Below the pieces are notes generated by a model, which was not told the origin of the DNA, did no database searches, and worked only from the letters and a program-made list of their open reading frames with translations. From Spirochaetales bacterium (GTDB lineage Bacteria > Spirochaetota > Spirochaetia > Treponematales > UBA12059): a DNA stretch of 5,275 bases. Positions 1 through 5,275 of the stretch are shown in pieces. The stretch spans positions 1 through 5,275 of the forward strand of contig SPCK01000173.1 in NCBI GenBank assembly GCA_004525355.1. The letters run 5' to 3'. Both the position numbers and the translations under genes were made by a program. How positions within the stretch are numbered: the first letter of the stretch is position 1; every line of letters begins with the position of its first letter.

Positions 1-206
1 CCCAGGAGGATGCGCATGAAACGATCATGCTTTTCGGGCACAACCCGGATTTCAGTGATCTAGCGGAGATGTTGCTCCAGCGGAAGCCCGGATATTCTAT
101 CCCGACGACCGGAGTGTGCTGCATCCGGTTTCCCGTGGACAGTTGGAGGAAAGTACAGCAAGGGGAAGGGGAAACCGTCTTTTTTGACTATCCGAAGCGC
201 CACTGA
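1..206 (+). CDS. SixA-like phosphohistidine phosphatase, C-terminal part (5' end outside window)
   Basis: The open frame enters from the left edge (first full codon at position 3) and ends at TGA 204-206, giving the last 67 residues of a protein. Near its start it shows GHNPDFSDLAEML, the motif around the second conserved histidine in SixA-type members of the histidine phosphatase superfamily. It is followed by IPTTGVCCIRF, a tryptophan-containing VDSW segment, and the closing ETVFFDYPKRH; a terminal 'FFDYPKR'-like ending is typical of short SixA proteins. SixA enzymes remove phosphate from phosphohistidine, classically on histidine phosphotransfer domains; the substrate here is unknown. The N-terminal RHG catalytic motif lies outside the window and cannot be checked. 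The gene is convergent with the usp gene and is probably unrelated to the transporter cluster. Confidence 0.85.
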   Translation, partial: QEDAHETIMLFGHNPDFSDLAEMLLQRKPGYSIPTTGVCCIRFPVDSWRKVQQGEGETVFFDYPKRH

Positions 207-280
207 AATTTCATTTCTTATGATTTTCTGAAGCCGCGCGCCTTCCGAGAAGACGACGCACAGTGCAATCAGAGTTCATA
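207..280. other. Convergent gap between the SixA-like and usp genes
   Basis: Both flanking genes end here. A weak imperfect stem (GAAG/CTTC with a GC-rich loop, around 230-245) and an AT-rich TCAT/ATGA hairpin followed by TTTT (211-227) are visible. Neither is strong enough to call a terminator. Confidence 0.3.
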
Positions 281-281
281 T
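268..281. repeat. 14-bp direct repeat, left copy
   Basis: ATCAGAGTTCATAT occurs here and again, identical and in the same orientation, at 5254-5267. This copy touches the last base of the usp stop codon. The two copies bracket the four-gene cluster. A 14-mer match in a window of this size is uncommon but can occur by chance. Confidence 0.45.
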
Positions 282-769
282 CATTCGGGATGCCGCACGA
301 CGAGAACCGGCTTTTTGCACTGCCGTATCACCCGCCCCGTGGTGGTCCCCATCATGACGTCGGCTACCCTGCCCTTCCCGTGGGAACCCATGACGACCAA
401 ATCGAAACCGCCGGCTTCGGCCTGATGCAGGATCTCATCCGCAGGATATCCGAATTTGACGAGAATCGACTCGATGGCAAAGGAGATATCGGACTGCTCG
501 GAATGCGCCTCTTCCAGAAATTTTTCCATGTGTGTTTTCAGGATGTCGTGAGCTTCCTGCGCGTTTTGTTTCTTCATCTCCTCCCACCGGCTCGCGCCGA
601 TCTCGCTGGAAATCAGTTGTCTGGACCCCTCGGGCACATCTTCCATCACGTGGAGAGCGGTGACACCGGCCCCGTAATGATGGGCAAGGCTTGCCACGTA
701 ACGGAAAACGTATCCGGAGCTGTCGGAAAGTTCCGTGCAATAGAGAATCTTCCTGATCACGGGTATCAA
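281..769 (-). CDS. UspA-family universal stress protein, ATP-binding type
   Basis: The frame encodes 162 residues from a TTG start at 769-767, a normal single-domain Usp length. The N-terminus (IRKILYCTELSDSS) is the first beta strand and loop of the Usp fold. ALHVMEDV at residues 38-45 is the second strand. The C-terminal VVMGSHGKGRVADVMMGTT carries the ATP-binding signature G-2x-G-9x-G-[ST] at G128, G131, G141 and T142; the chain ends with KKPVLVVRHPE. The start was chosen because GGGAGGGG (774-781) lies 6 nt upstream of TTG when counted from its GGAGG core; a GTG at 760 would give a 15-nt spacing. The frame stays open to an ATG at 949, but that extension runs into the permease gene and lacks Usp character. 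As last gene of the TRAP cluster it recalls TeaD of Halomonas elongata, a Usp acting on the TeaABC TRAP transporter. A regulatory role here is inferred from position only. Confidence 0.92.
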   Translation of the reverse strand: MIPVIRKILYCTELSDSSGYVFRYVASLAHHYGAGVTALHVMEDVPEGSRQLISSEIGASRWEEMKKQNAQEAHDILKTHMEKFLEEAHSEQSDISFAIESILVKFGYPADEILHQAEAGGFDLVVMGSHGKGRVADVMMGTTTGRVIRQCKKPVLVVRHPE

Positions 770-773
770 CGCT

Positions 774-781
774 CCCCTCCC
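774..781 (-). promoter_or_regulatory. Ribosome binding site of the usp gene, deciding a TTG start
   Basis: On the minus strand this reads GGGAGGGG. Its GGAGG core ends 6 nt before TTG 769-767 and 15 nt before GTG 760-758, so TTG is the better start. A ten-codon mini-ORF ends across this site, its TGA overlapping the TTG. Confidence 0.6.
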
Positions 782-851
782 GGCGACAGAGATTTCATTC
801 GATGCCTGCCACCTCCTCTTCGGGATTCCGGTCAAGGTTTCGCCTGTCTTC

Positions 852-868
852 CCCGCTCCGGTGGCGGG
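852..868 (-). other. Small GC hairpin just after the permease stop codon
   Basis: CCCGC at 852-856 pairs with GCGGG at 864-868 around a 7-nt loop, beginning 1 nt past the permease stop codon (870-872) in the transcript. There is no following U tract, so it is not an intrinsic terminator. It could mark or protect the 3' end of the permease message, but with a 5-bp stem chance is also possible. Confidence 0.3.
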
Positions 869-869
869 A

Positions 870-2606
870 TCAAGCCGCTTCCGCCTTTTTGAAATACTTG
901 TTCTTAAGGGCATATGCCCAATGGAAACTGAACAGGTAGGAATAAACATACGTCCCGATGATAATCAGGACAAATGTCTTTGCGATGTCCATCGAATCGC
1001 CCTGCAGGGTGAACCCGGGCACGTACCCGAACAGGAACGGCGCCAGGTAGAGGAATTTCGCGAACTTGAACGCAGCAAACGCGGTCCTCCACATGTTCGC
1101 CCCCGCGATGGTGGCTCCCGCAAAGGCGGCGATGCAGACCGGCGGGGTGATGTTGGAGTCCTGGGACAGCCAGTAGACGATCATGTGCGCCGCCAGCTCG
1201 TTCACCCCGAGATGGGTCAGCGCCGGGACGGCCACGACGGCGGTGATCAGATAGGCGGCGGTGACGGGCACCCCCATCCCGAGAACGAGCGATGCCAGGG
1301 CGATGAACAAGATGGTGAGGTACAGCTTCCCGCCAGCCAGTTGAATGACGATGTCGGCAAAGGTCAGGATGAGCCCGGAAAAGGTCAGGACCGCGATGAT
1401 GATCCCGATGACCCCGACGGTGGCGCCGATTTTCAGGCTGTCCTCCGCCCCGCCCCGTGCGGCTTCCAGAAGTTCCTTCGGCCCCATCCGGGTCTCTTTT
1501 TTGAACCAGCTGACGACGATGCAGGAGACGATGCCGGTTACCGCCGCGAAGCCGGCCGAATACCCAAAAAGCATCAACACGGTGATGACGACCAGCGGCA
1601 GGCTGTAGTACCACTCTTTTTTCAGGATCTCCATGGCGGGTTTTTCGCTTTTCTCGCCCTTGATGTTGTGGATCTTTGCCTCCCAGTGCACCATGTTGTA
1701 GACGCTGTAGACGTACATGATGGCGGGGAAGATGGCGATCATCATGATGCGGGAATACGGAACGCCGGTGAGCTCCGCCATGATGAAGCCCCCGGCCCCC
1801 ATGATGGGGGGCATGAACATCCCCGCAATGGAGGCTGCCGGTTCGATGCCGCCGGCCACGTGCGGCTTGAATCCCGCCTTTTTCATCATGGGAATCGTGA
1901 ACGTTCCGGTGGAAACGACGTTGGCGATGGCGCTGCCTGAAATCGAACCGAACAGGGCGCTTGCCAGGACGGCCACCTTGGCCGGCCCGCCTGTCCTGTG
2001 CCCGACCGCGGCGAGGGGGAAGTCGATGAAGAACCGCTGCGCCCCGGATTTTTCCAGAAAAGCACCGAACAGGACGAACAGGAGGACGTAGGTGGCGAGC
2101 ACGTTGGCCATGATGCCGAAGATCCCGTCGCTCTTGTAGAAGATGGTGGTGCACAGCCCCACGAAGGTGTCCCCGGGATGGGCGAACAGTTCCGGCATGT
2201 ACTCCCCGAAAACCCCGTAGGCCAGCAGCAGGGTGCCGATGATGACGAACGACAACCCCACGACCCTTCGGGCCAGTTCGATCCCCACCAGGACCCCGAT
2301 TACCGCTATGATCTGGTCGATTTGGGTCTCCGCCCCGGAGCGGTAATTGATGGCCTCGAAGTTCAGGATCCAGTACGCGATGACGCCGACGGAGAGGAAG
2401 ATCAGGACGTAGTCGAAGACCCGCATGACGATGTGCTTCGATTTGTACAGGAGGAAGACGAGAATGAAGGTGATGAGGCAGTAGACCCCCCGGTGGTACT
2501 GCGTGGAAGCCGGTTTCAACACCGCGGAATAGCAGTAGAAAACGACCAGCGCCACCGACAGGGCATCAAAGATCACCTTTTCGATTTTGTTCAACTTTTC
2601 GTACAT
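870..2606 (-). CDS. TRAP transporter fused permease subunit (4TM/12TM, DctQ-DctM fusion, TAXI type)
   Basis: This 578-residue, very hydrophobic protein is the inner-membrane component of a TAXI-type TRAP importer, which moves an organic solute inward using an ion gradient (usually Na+). Residues 11-130 form the small-subunit (DctQ-like) part, with hydrophobic stretches near 12-30, 41-54, 63-82 and 98-130. The large-subunit part follows. It contains GPAKVAVLASALFGSISGSAIANVVSTG (207-234), IPMMKKAGF (238-246) and EPAASIAGMFMPPIMGAGGF (255-274). A second half carries GMGVPVTAAYLI (443-454) and SNITPPVCIAAFAGATIAG (484-502). These paired Ser/Gly- and Pro-rich hairpin loops correspond to the ion- and substrate-binding elements of DctM-type transporters. 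The length is at the short end for fused TAXI permeases; I see no internal break. ATG 2606 is preceded by AGGGGGAG at good spacing. It lies 100 nt after the receptor gene, consistent with one operon. The transported solute cannot be read from the sequence. Confidence 0.95.
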   Translation of the reverse strand: MYEKLNKIEKVIFDALSVALVVFYCYSAVLKPASTQYHRGVYCLITFILVFLLYKSKHIVMRVFDYVLIFLSVGVIAYWILNFEAINYRSGAETQIDQIIAVIGVLVGIELARRVVGLSFVIIGTLLLAYGVFGEYMPELFAHPGDTFVGLCTTIFYKSDGIFGIMANVLATYVLLFVLFGAFLEKSGAQRFFIDFPLAAVGHRTGGPAKVAVLASALFGSISGSAIANVVSTGTFTIPMMKKAGFKPHVAGGIEPAASIAGMFMPPIMGAGGFIMAELTGVPYSRIMMIAIFPAIMYVYSVYNMVHWEAKIHNIKGEKSEKPAMEILKKEWYYSLPLVVITVLMLFGYSAGFAAVTGIVSCIVVSWFKKETRMGPKELLEAARGGAEDSLKIGATVGVIGIIIAVLTFSGLILTFADIVIQLAGGKLYLTILFIALASLVLGMGVPVTAAYLITAVVAVPALTHLGVNELAAHMIVYWLSQDSNITPPVCIAAFAGATIAGANMWRTAFAAFKFAKFLYLAPFLFGYVPGFTLQGDSMDIAKTFVLIIIGTYVYSYLFSFHWAYALKNKYFKKAEAA

Positions 2607-2634
2607 CTTCTCCCCCTAGCTCTTCCGGAAAGGG

Positions 2635-2656
2635 TTCCTCCGCCGCATGGCGGGAA
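2635..2656 (-). other. Alternative hairpin overlapping the main intercistronic stem
   Basis: TTCCTCCGCC (2635-2644) can pair with GGCGGGAA (2649-2656) around the loop GCAT, giving 8 base pairs with a small bulge. The 2651-2656 segment is also the outer arm of the larger hairpin at 2651-2697, so both cannot form completely at once. It lies about 30 nt upstream of the permease start codon. Confidence 0.4.
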
Positions 2657-2697
2657 GGAGGGGCGGACAAGGACCTGCCGCCCCTCCTCCTTTCCCG
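2651..2697 (-). other. Strong intercistronic mRNA hairpin between receptor and permease genes
   Basis: GGAGGGGCGG at 2657-2666 pairs perfectly with CCGCCCCTCC at 2678-2687 around an 11-nt loop. CGGGAA (2651-2656) extends the stem with TTCCCG (2692-2697) across a 4-nt bulge, for about 16 pairs in all. In the transcript it begins 9 nt past the TAXI receptor stop codon. It is followed by GC-rich sequence rather than a U tract, so it does not look like a Rho-independent terminator. Such structures between binding-protein and permease genes commonly protect the upstream message from 3' exonucleases and favour receptor excess; that role is inferred here. Confidence 0.75.
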
Positions 2698-2706
2698 ATT
2701 CCTCTT

Positions 2707-3666
2707 TTACTTGAGGACCCCCATCTCCTTCCAGAACTTTTCCGCGCCGGGATGAAGAGGAGTGATGATTCCCTTGGTCCCGTTTTCCACGCTCATGGCT
2801 TTGGCCGACTTGTGGACGCTGACCATGTATGCCAGTCCTTCCTTGCTGAAGGTCGCCTTCAGCAGGTTGTAGACCGTGTCCGCATCCACCTTGCTGTTGG
2901 CCACCCACAGGGTGGAATCCTGGAAGGTGTTTGTGGATGTCGCTACGCCCTTGTACGTGTTTGCCGGAATGACGACTTTCGCAAAGTAGGGGTATTTCTT
3001 GAACACCCCGGCGCCTTCCGCATCCTTGTACACGTCCACCAGGTCGATCTTGTTCTGCATCGCCGCCTCGAGCACCGACGCATTCGGAAATCCGACGAAC
3101 ACCCAGAAGGCGTCCAGCTGGTTGTTGCCGAAGGCCCCCGCCGCCTCCCGGTACCCGAGAAAGTTCCTGTCGATCTTGTCCCATATGCCAAGCTCCGTGA
3201 AAAACAGCTCGGCGTTGGCGGCCGCTCCGGAGCCCGCGTTTCCCACACCGACCCTTTTTCCCGCAAGCTGTTTCGCGCTCGTAATACCGGAACCTGCCCG
3301 CACGATCAACTGGGCGGGAGCGCCGTAGAAATAGGCCACGGCCAGAACATTTTCATATTTCTTGGCGTCGCCCTTCATCATCCCGTTTCTGGCCTGGAAG
3401 ACATGCCCCGAATAGGCGACCGAAAAGTTGGTCTTTCCGGAGTCGGTGAGACGAATGTTTTCGATCGAGCCCCCGGAGGAACTGGACAGCACGTTAATCT
3501 TGTTCTTTTTCGCCAGCGTGGAAATGGCGCTGGCATAGTACTGGAAGGTCCCGCCCGACGGACCACCGGAGAACTTGAACATCCTTGCGAACGAGTCGTG
3601 GGGAAACGAAAAGACCAGGAGCAGGGAAGCAAAACCGATCGTGAACCCGCGAAAAACGTTCTTCAT
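2707..3666 (-). CDS. TAXI-family TRAP transporter solute-binding protein (periplasmic receptor)
   Basis: This encodes the extracytoplasmic receptor that captures solute and delivers it to the fused permease encoded next. The 319-residue chain starts with a Sec signal peptide (basic MKNVFR, hydrophobic core about 8-20, likely cleavage after SFA at 26-28). The mature protein shows TAXI-family hallmarks: the FSGGPSGGTFQYYASAI loop (32-48), SSSSGGSIENIRLT (61-74), LAGKRVGVGNAGSGAAANAE (134-153), the hinge-proximal LDAFWVFVGFPNASV (184-198) and the C-terminal ITPLHPGAEKFWKEMGV (301-317). Length is normal. Two in-frame ATGs exist, 3672 and 3666; GGAGG at 3675-3679 lies 2 nt from the first and 8 nt from the second, so the second was chosen. 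The gene follows the LivK-like gene by 50 nt and precedes the permease by 100 nt. Ligands known for some TAXI proteins include glutamate/glutamine and alpha-ketoglutarate; the ligand here is undetermined. Confidence 0.94.
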   Translation of the reverse strand: MKNVFRGFTIGFASLLLVFSFPHDSFARMFKFSGGPSGGTFQYYASAISTLAKKNKINVLSSSSGGSIENIRLTDSGKTNFSVAYSGHVFQARNGMMKGDAKKYENVLAVAYFYGAPAQLIVRAGSGITSAKQLAGKRVGVGNAGSGAAANAELFFTELGIWDKIDRNFLGYREAAGAFGNNQLDAFWVFVGFPNASVLEAAMQNKIDLVDVYKDAEGAGVFKKYPYFAKVVIPANTYKGVATSTNTFQDSTLWVANSKVDADTVYNLLKATFSKEGLAYMVSVHKSAKAMSVENGTKGIITPLHPGAEKFWKEMGVLK

Positions 3667-3674
3667 CGCCATAC

Positions 3675-3679
3675 CCTCC
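3675..3679 (-). promoter_or_regulatory. Ribosome binding site deciding the TAXI receptor start
   Basis: GGAGG on the minus strand lies 8 nt before ATG 3666 and only 2 nt before ATG 3672. This favours the shorter protein beginning MKNVFRG. Confidence 0.65.
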
Positions 3680-3716
3680 CGTAAATCAATTTGTTTGGTT
3701 ACCGATCCTCCTTACC

Positions 3717-4967
3717 TTACTTGCTCGTGGACATCCTCCATTCCGGCGGCGGGACAAAGGTCCCCGTCGCCAGGTCCCTGGGCCAGACGCACGTAAGTCT
3801 TCCGTTGATGACCTGCAGGACCTGGGTGGGCAGGTTGTTCTGCCGCTCGTATTTTTCGAAGGAGGAGAACCGGACCGGCCCGAACGGGGTGATCATGTCG
3901 GTCTTGTCCAATGCCGCCCGTATGCTTTGCGGGCTCAAGGAATCCGCCCGCCGCAACGCATCGGCTGCCACCAAAAGCGCCGAGTAGGCCTCTGCGGCAT
4001 GATAGTCCGGTATCATGCCGCAAGCGTTCGTAAATTCATCGCAATATTGCCTGATCCCGGGATATTTCAGTTCCGGGGACCAGAGCGTTGCCGTCAGCAC
4101 GAGGTTTGCGCCCTCCCCGGACTTGGTGATGAAGTTCGGGTGCGTAAACCCCCCGGCGCCGCCGACGAGAAGCGATTTGATCTTCATTGCCCGGATCTCT
4201 CGTACCATCGCAATCGCATCCTTCAGATACGAGACCATGTAGATCACATCGGGAGACTCGTCCTTCAAGGGGGAAAGAATGCGCTGGATATAGGCCGGGT
4301 CCGTTCGTTCCCGATGATAAGGGAGGATCTTCCGGATCTCGATCCCGTTCTCCCGGCAGAACCACATCATCCGGAGTGCCCCGCCGGTTCCGTACGGGCT
4401 GTTTTCGTAGACGATGGCGATCGATTTCGGCTTGATGGTATTCAGAAAGAATTCTTCCAGCCCCTGGGTGTATCCGCTGGCCGGGGGATTGAGCCGGTAC
4501 ACGTTTTTCCATTTCCTTTGCGTAATCCGGTCGTCCGCGGCGGTACTGATCAGGAACGGCCGATCCAGCTTCTCCGCCGTTCCGGCCATGTACACGGAGT
4601 TGCTGCTGCTGTAGCCCCCGACCAGCATGACGGCACCCTGTTTCCTGACCAGGTCCCGGACGGCCTTTTCCCCCGCTTCCGGTTTCCCCTGGTCATCCGC
4701 GTAGACGAGCGTCACCGGGCGGCCTTTGATTCCTCCTTCCTTGTTGATCTTCTCCCGGGCCAGTTCGAAGGCATTCTTCATCATGGCCGCGAAGGAAAAT
4801 TTCTCGTACTGGGGAACCCCGATGACAATCGGCGTGGAGTCAGACGCCTCTATTGTGGATGGCCGCCCGGCTACTGCAGGCCTGGGAATGGCTGTGGCCA
4901 AGACGATGACCACGGCGAAAAAAGAACCGGCCAGAAGAATACGGAAACGCGTGGAAGTGTTTTCCAT
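3717..4967 (-). CDS. ABC-type branched-chain amino acid (LivK-like) substrate-binding protein
   Basis: This 416-residue periplasmic binding protein belongs to the type I, Peripla_BP_6/LivK-like group. A long Sec signal peptide (basic STRFR, hydrophobic core about 10-27, likely cleavage after AVA at 31-33) has no lipobox cysteine, so the product should be soluble in the periplasm. PIVIGVPQYEKFSFAAMMKNAFELAREKIN (46-75) with KEGGIKGRPVTLVYADDQGKPE (76-97) is the classic N-terminal lobe opening. GGYSSSNSVYMAGTAEKLDRPFLIST (117-142) carries the serine-rich ligand loop, and IAIVYENSPYGTG (183-195) begins the second lobe. The start at 4967 has AGAGG 5 nt upstream and places the signal peptide at the terminus; the frame opens at 5039 but those 24 extra residues look non-coding. 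It is the promoter-proximal gene of the cluster. No ABC permease or ATPase gene is in the window, so it may serve a system encoded elsewhere or act as a sensor. Ligand unknown. Confidence 0.92.
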   Translation of the reverse strand: MENTSTRFRILLAGSFFAVVIVLATAIPRPAVAGRPSTIEASDSTPIVIGVPQYEKFSFAAMMKNAFELAREKINKEGGIKGRPVTLVYADDQGKPEAGEKAVRDLVRKQGAVMLVGGYSSSNSVYMAGTAEKLDRPFLISTAADDRITQRKWKNVYRLNPPASGYTQGLEEFFLNTIKPKSIAIVYENSPYGTGGALRMMWFCRENGIEIRKILPYHRERTDPAYIQRILSPLKDESPDVIYMVSYLKDAIAMVREIRAMKIKSLLVGGAGGFTHPNFITKSGEGANLVLTATLWSPELKYPGIRQYCDEFTNACGMIPDYHAAEAYSALLVAADALRRADSLSPQSIRAALDKTDMITPFGPVRFSSFEKYERQNNLPTQVLQVINGRLTCVWPRDLATGTFVPPPEWRMSTSK

Positions 4968-5275
4968 GGGCACCTCTCGATCGGCCGCGGCAGGAACTGG
5001 ATTGGAAAATCCCCCTTCGCAATCGTAGTACGCGGACAAGAAGTAAACAGTGGGAGAACTCGGATTTTTCTGTCAGAGATTTTCGTACAGGCAGGGTACG
5101 CATATGGCCTTGACCGAACAGGTTTTTCCGCTCCTTTACAGACCGCCGGAGATGGAACCAGCGGTTGTCCTGGTCGACGAACCGAAACTCTACCGCCCAA
5201 GGCGTCCAGAGCAACCGCCCTTCCTTCGTGTTTAGGGAACCAGAACCTGTCCCATCAGAGTTCATATTCGCCCTC
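4968..5275. other. Upstream region of the transporter cluster, no recognisable gene
   Basis: About 300 nt without a supported gene. Open frames exist on both strands (for example minus 5265 leftwards and plus 5050-5235). None resembles a family I know, and the minus frame runs into the LivK-like gene in the wrong frame. The region must carry the signals for the cluster unless transcription enters from further right. I could not identify a convincing -35/-10 pair or a sigma-54 element. Visible small elements are the 9-nt palindrome TCTGTCAGA around 5069-5077, a GGATT/AATCC inverted repeat (4999-5012) within the 5' leader, and GAACC repeated twice around 5237-5247 next to a 14-bp repeat (5254-5267). 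Confidence 0.5.
5254..5267. repeat. 14-bp direct repeat, right copy
   Basis: This is the second copy of ATCAGAGTTCATAT, about 290 nt upstream of the LivK-like start codon. Bases on either side differ from the left copy, so the identity is limited to the 14 nt. Confidence 0.45.

Noticed and set aside
263..892. Plus-strand open frame of 209 codons
   Set aside because: It is antisense to the usp gene, whose ATP-binding signature is intact on the minus strand.
770..949. N-terminal extension of the usp frame to an ATG at 949
   Set aside because: It would overlap the end of the permease gene and add 60 residues unlike Usp proteins. The TTG at 769 has a well-placed ribosome site.
861..1940. Long plus-strand open frame of 359 codons
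   Set aside because: It lies entirely antisense to the fused TRAP permease. Its product is rich in Asp, Gly, His and Arg with no domain character, as expected from the complement of a GC-rich membrane-protein gene.
904..2154. Minus-strand open frame of 416 codons inside the permease gene
   Set aside because: It is an alternative frame of the permease, with His/Arg-rich low-complexity translation and no recognisable motif.
2651..2697. Intercistronic hairpin as a Rho-independent terminator
   Set aside because: The stem is strong, but no U tract follows it in the transcript direction, and the downstream gene is the functional partner of the upstream one.
1998..2714. Plus-strand open frame of 238 codons across the permease start and intercistronic hairpin
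   Set aside because: It is antisense to well-supported genes and acidic/His-rich without domain features.
2647..3684. Plus-strand open frame of 345 codons
   Set aside because: It covers the TAXI receptor gene in antisense. The minus-strand product has a signal peptide and family motifs, and this one has none.
4968..5039. N-terminal extension of the LivK-like frame to 5039
   Set aside because: It would bury the signal peptide 24 residues inside the protein. ATG 4967 has a ribosome site 5 nt upstream.
4840..5265. Minus-strand open frame of 141 codons entering the LivK-like gene
   Set aside because: Its second half is out of frame with and overlaps the signal-peptide region of the LivK-like gene. 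Its first half matches no family I recognise.

Overview
The window is about 5.3 kb of moderately GC-rich (high-50s % by eye) bacterial DNA. It is dominated by one minus-strand gene cluster for solute uptake. Signal-peptide-bearing periplasmic receptors, a TAXI-type TRAP transporter and a SixA-like phosphatase point to a Gram-negative bacterium. The gene mix would fit a delta-proteobacterial/Desulfobacterota-like lineage, but nothing in the sequence proves the taxon.

Layout from left to right: the 3' end of a plus-strand SixA-like phosphohistidine phosphatase gene (1-206); a short convergent gap (207-280); then, all on the minus strand and transcribed right to left, an ABC-type LivK-like substrate-binding protein (4967-3717), a TAXI-family TRAP solute receptor (3666-2707), a fused 4TM/12TM TRAP permease (2606-870) and a UspA-type ATP-binding universal stress protein (769-281). 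The right end (4968-5275) is the region upstream of the cluster. It holds no recognisable gene and presumably contains the promoter.

The gaps in the cluster are 50, 100 and 100 nt, so the four genes could be one operon. The TAXI receptor and fused permease form a complete ion-coupled TRAP importer. The terminal UspA protein resembles the arrangement known from the TeaABC/TeaD system, where a Usp modulates a TRAP transporter. The first gene is the odd partner: it encodes an ABC-type binding protein, yet no ABC permease or ATPase gene lies in the window.

The gap between the TAXI receptor gene and the permease gene holds a strong GC-rich hairpin without a U tract, with an overlapping alternative hairpin. 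This suggests post-transcriptional tuning of receptor versus permease levels. I saw no mobile element, CRISPR array, rRNA or tRNA. No clearly new biological system is evident; the points worth a second look are the mixed ABC-receptor/TRAP cluster, the intercistronic hairpins, the TTG-started usp gene with an overlapping mini-ORF, and a 14-bp direct repeat near the two ends of the cluster.
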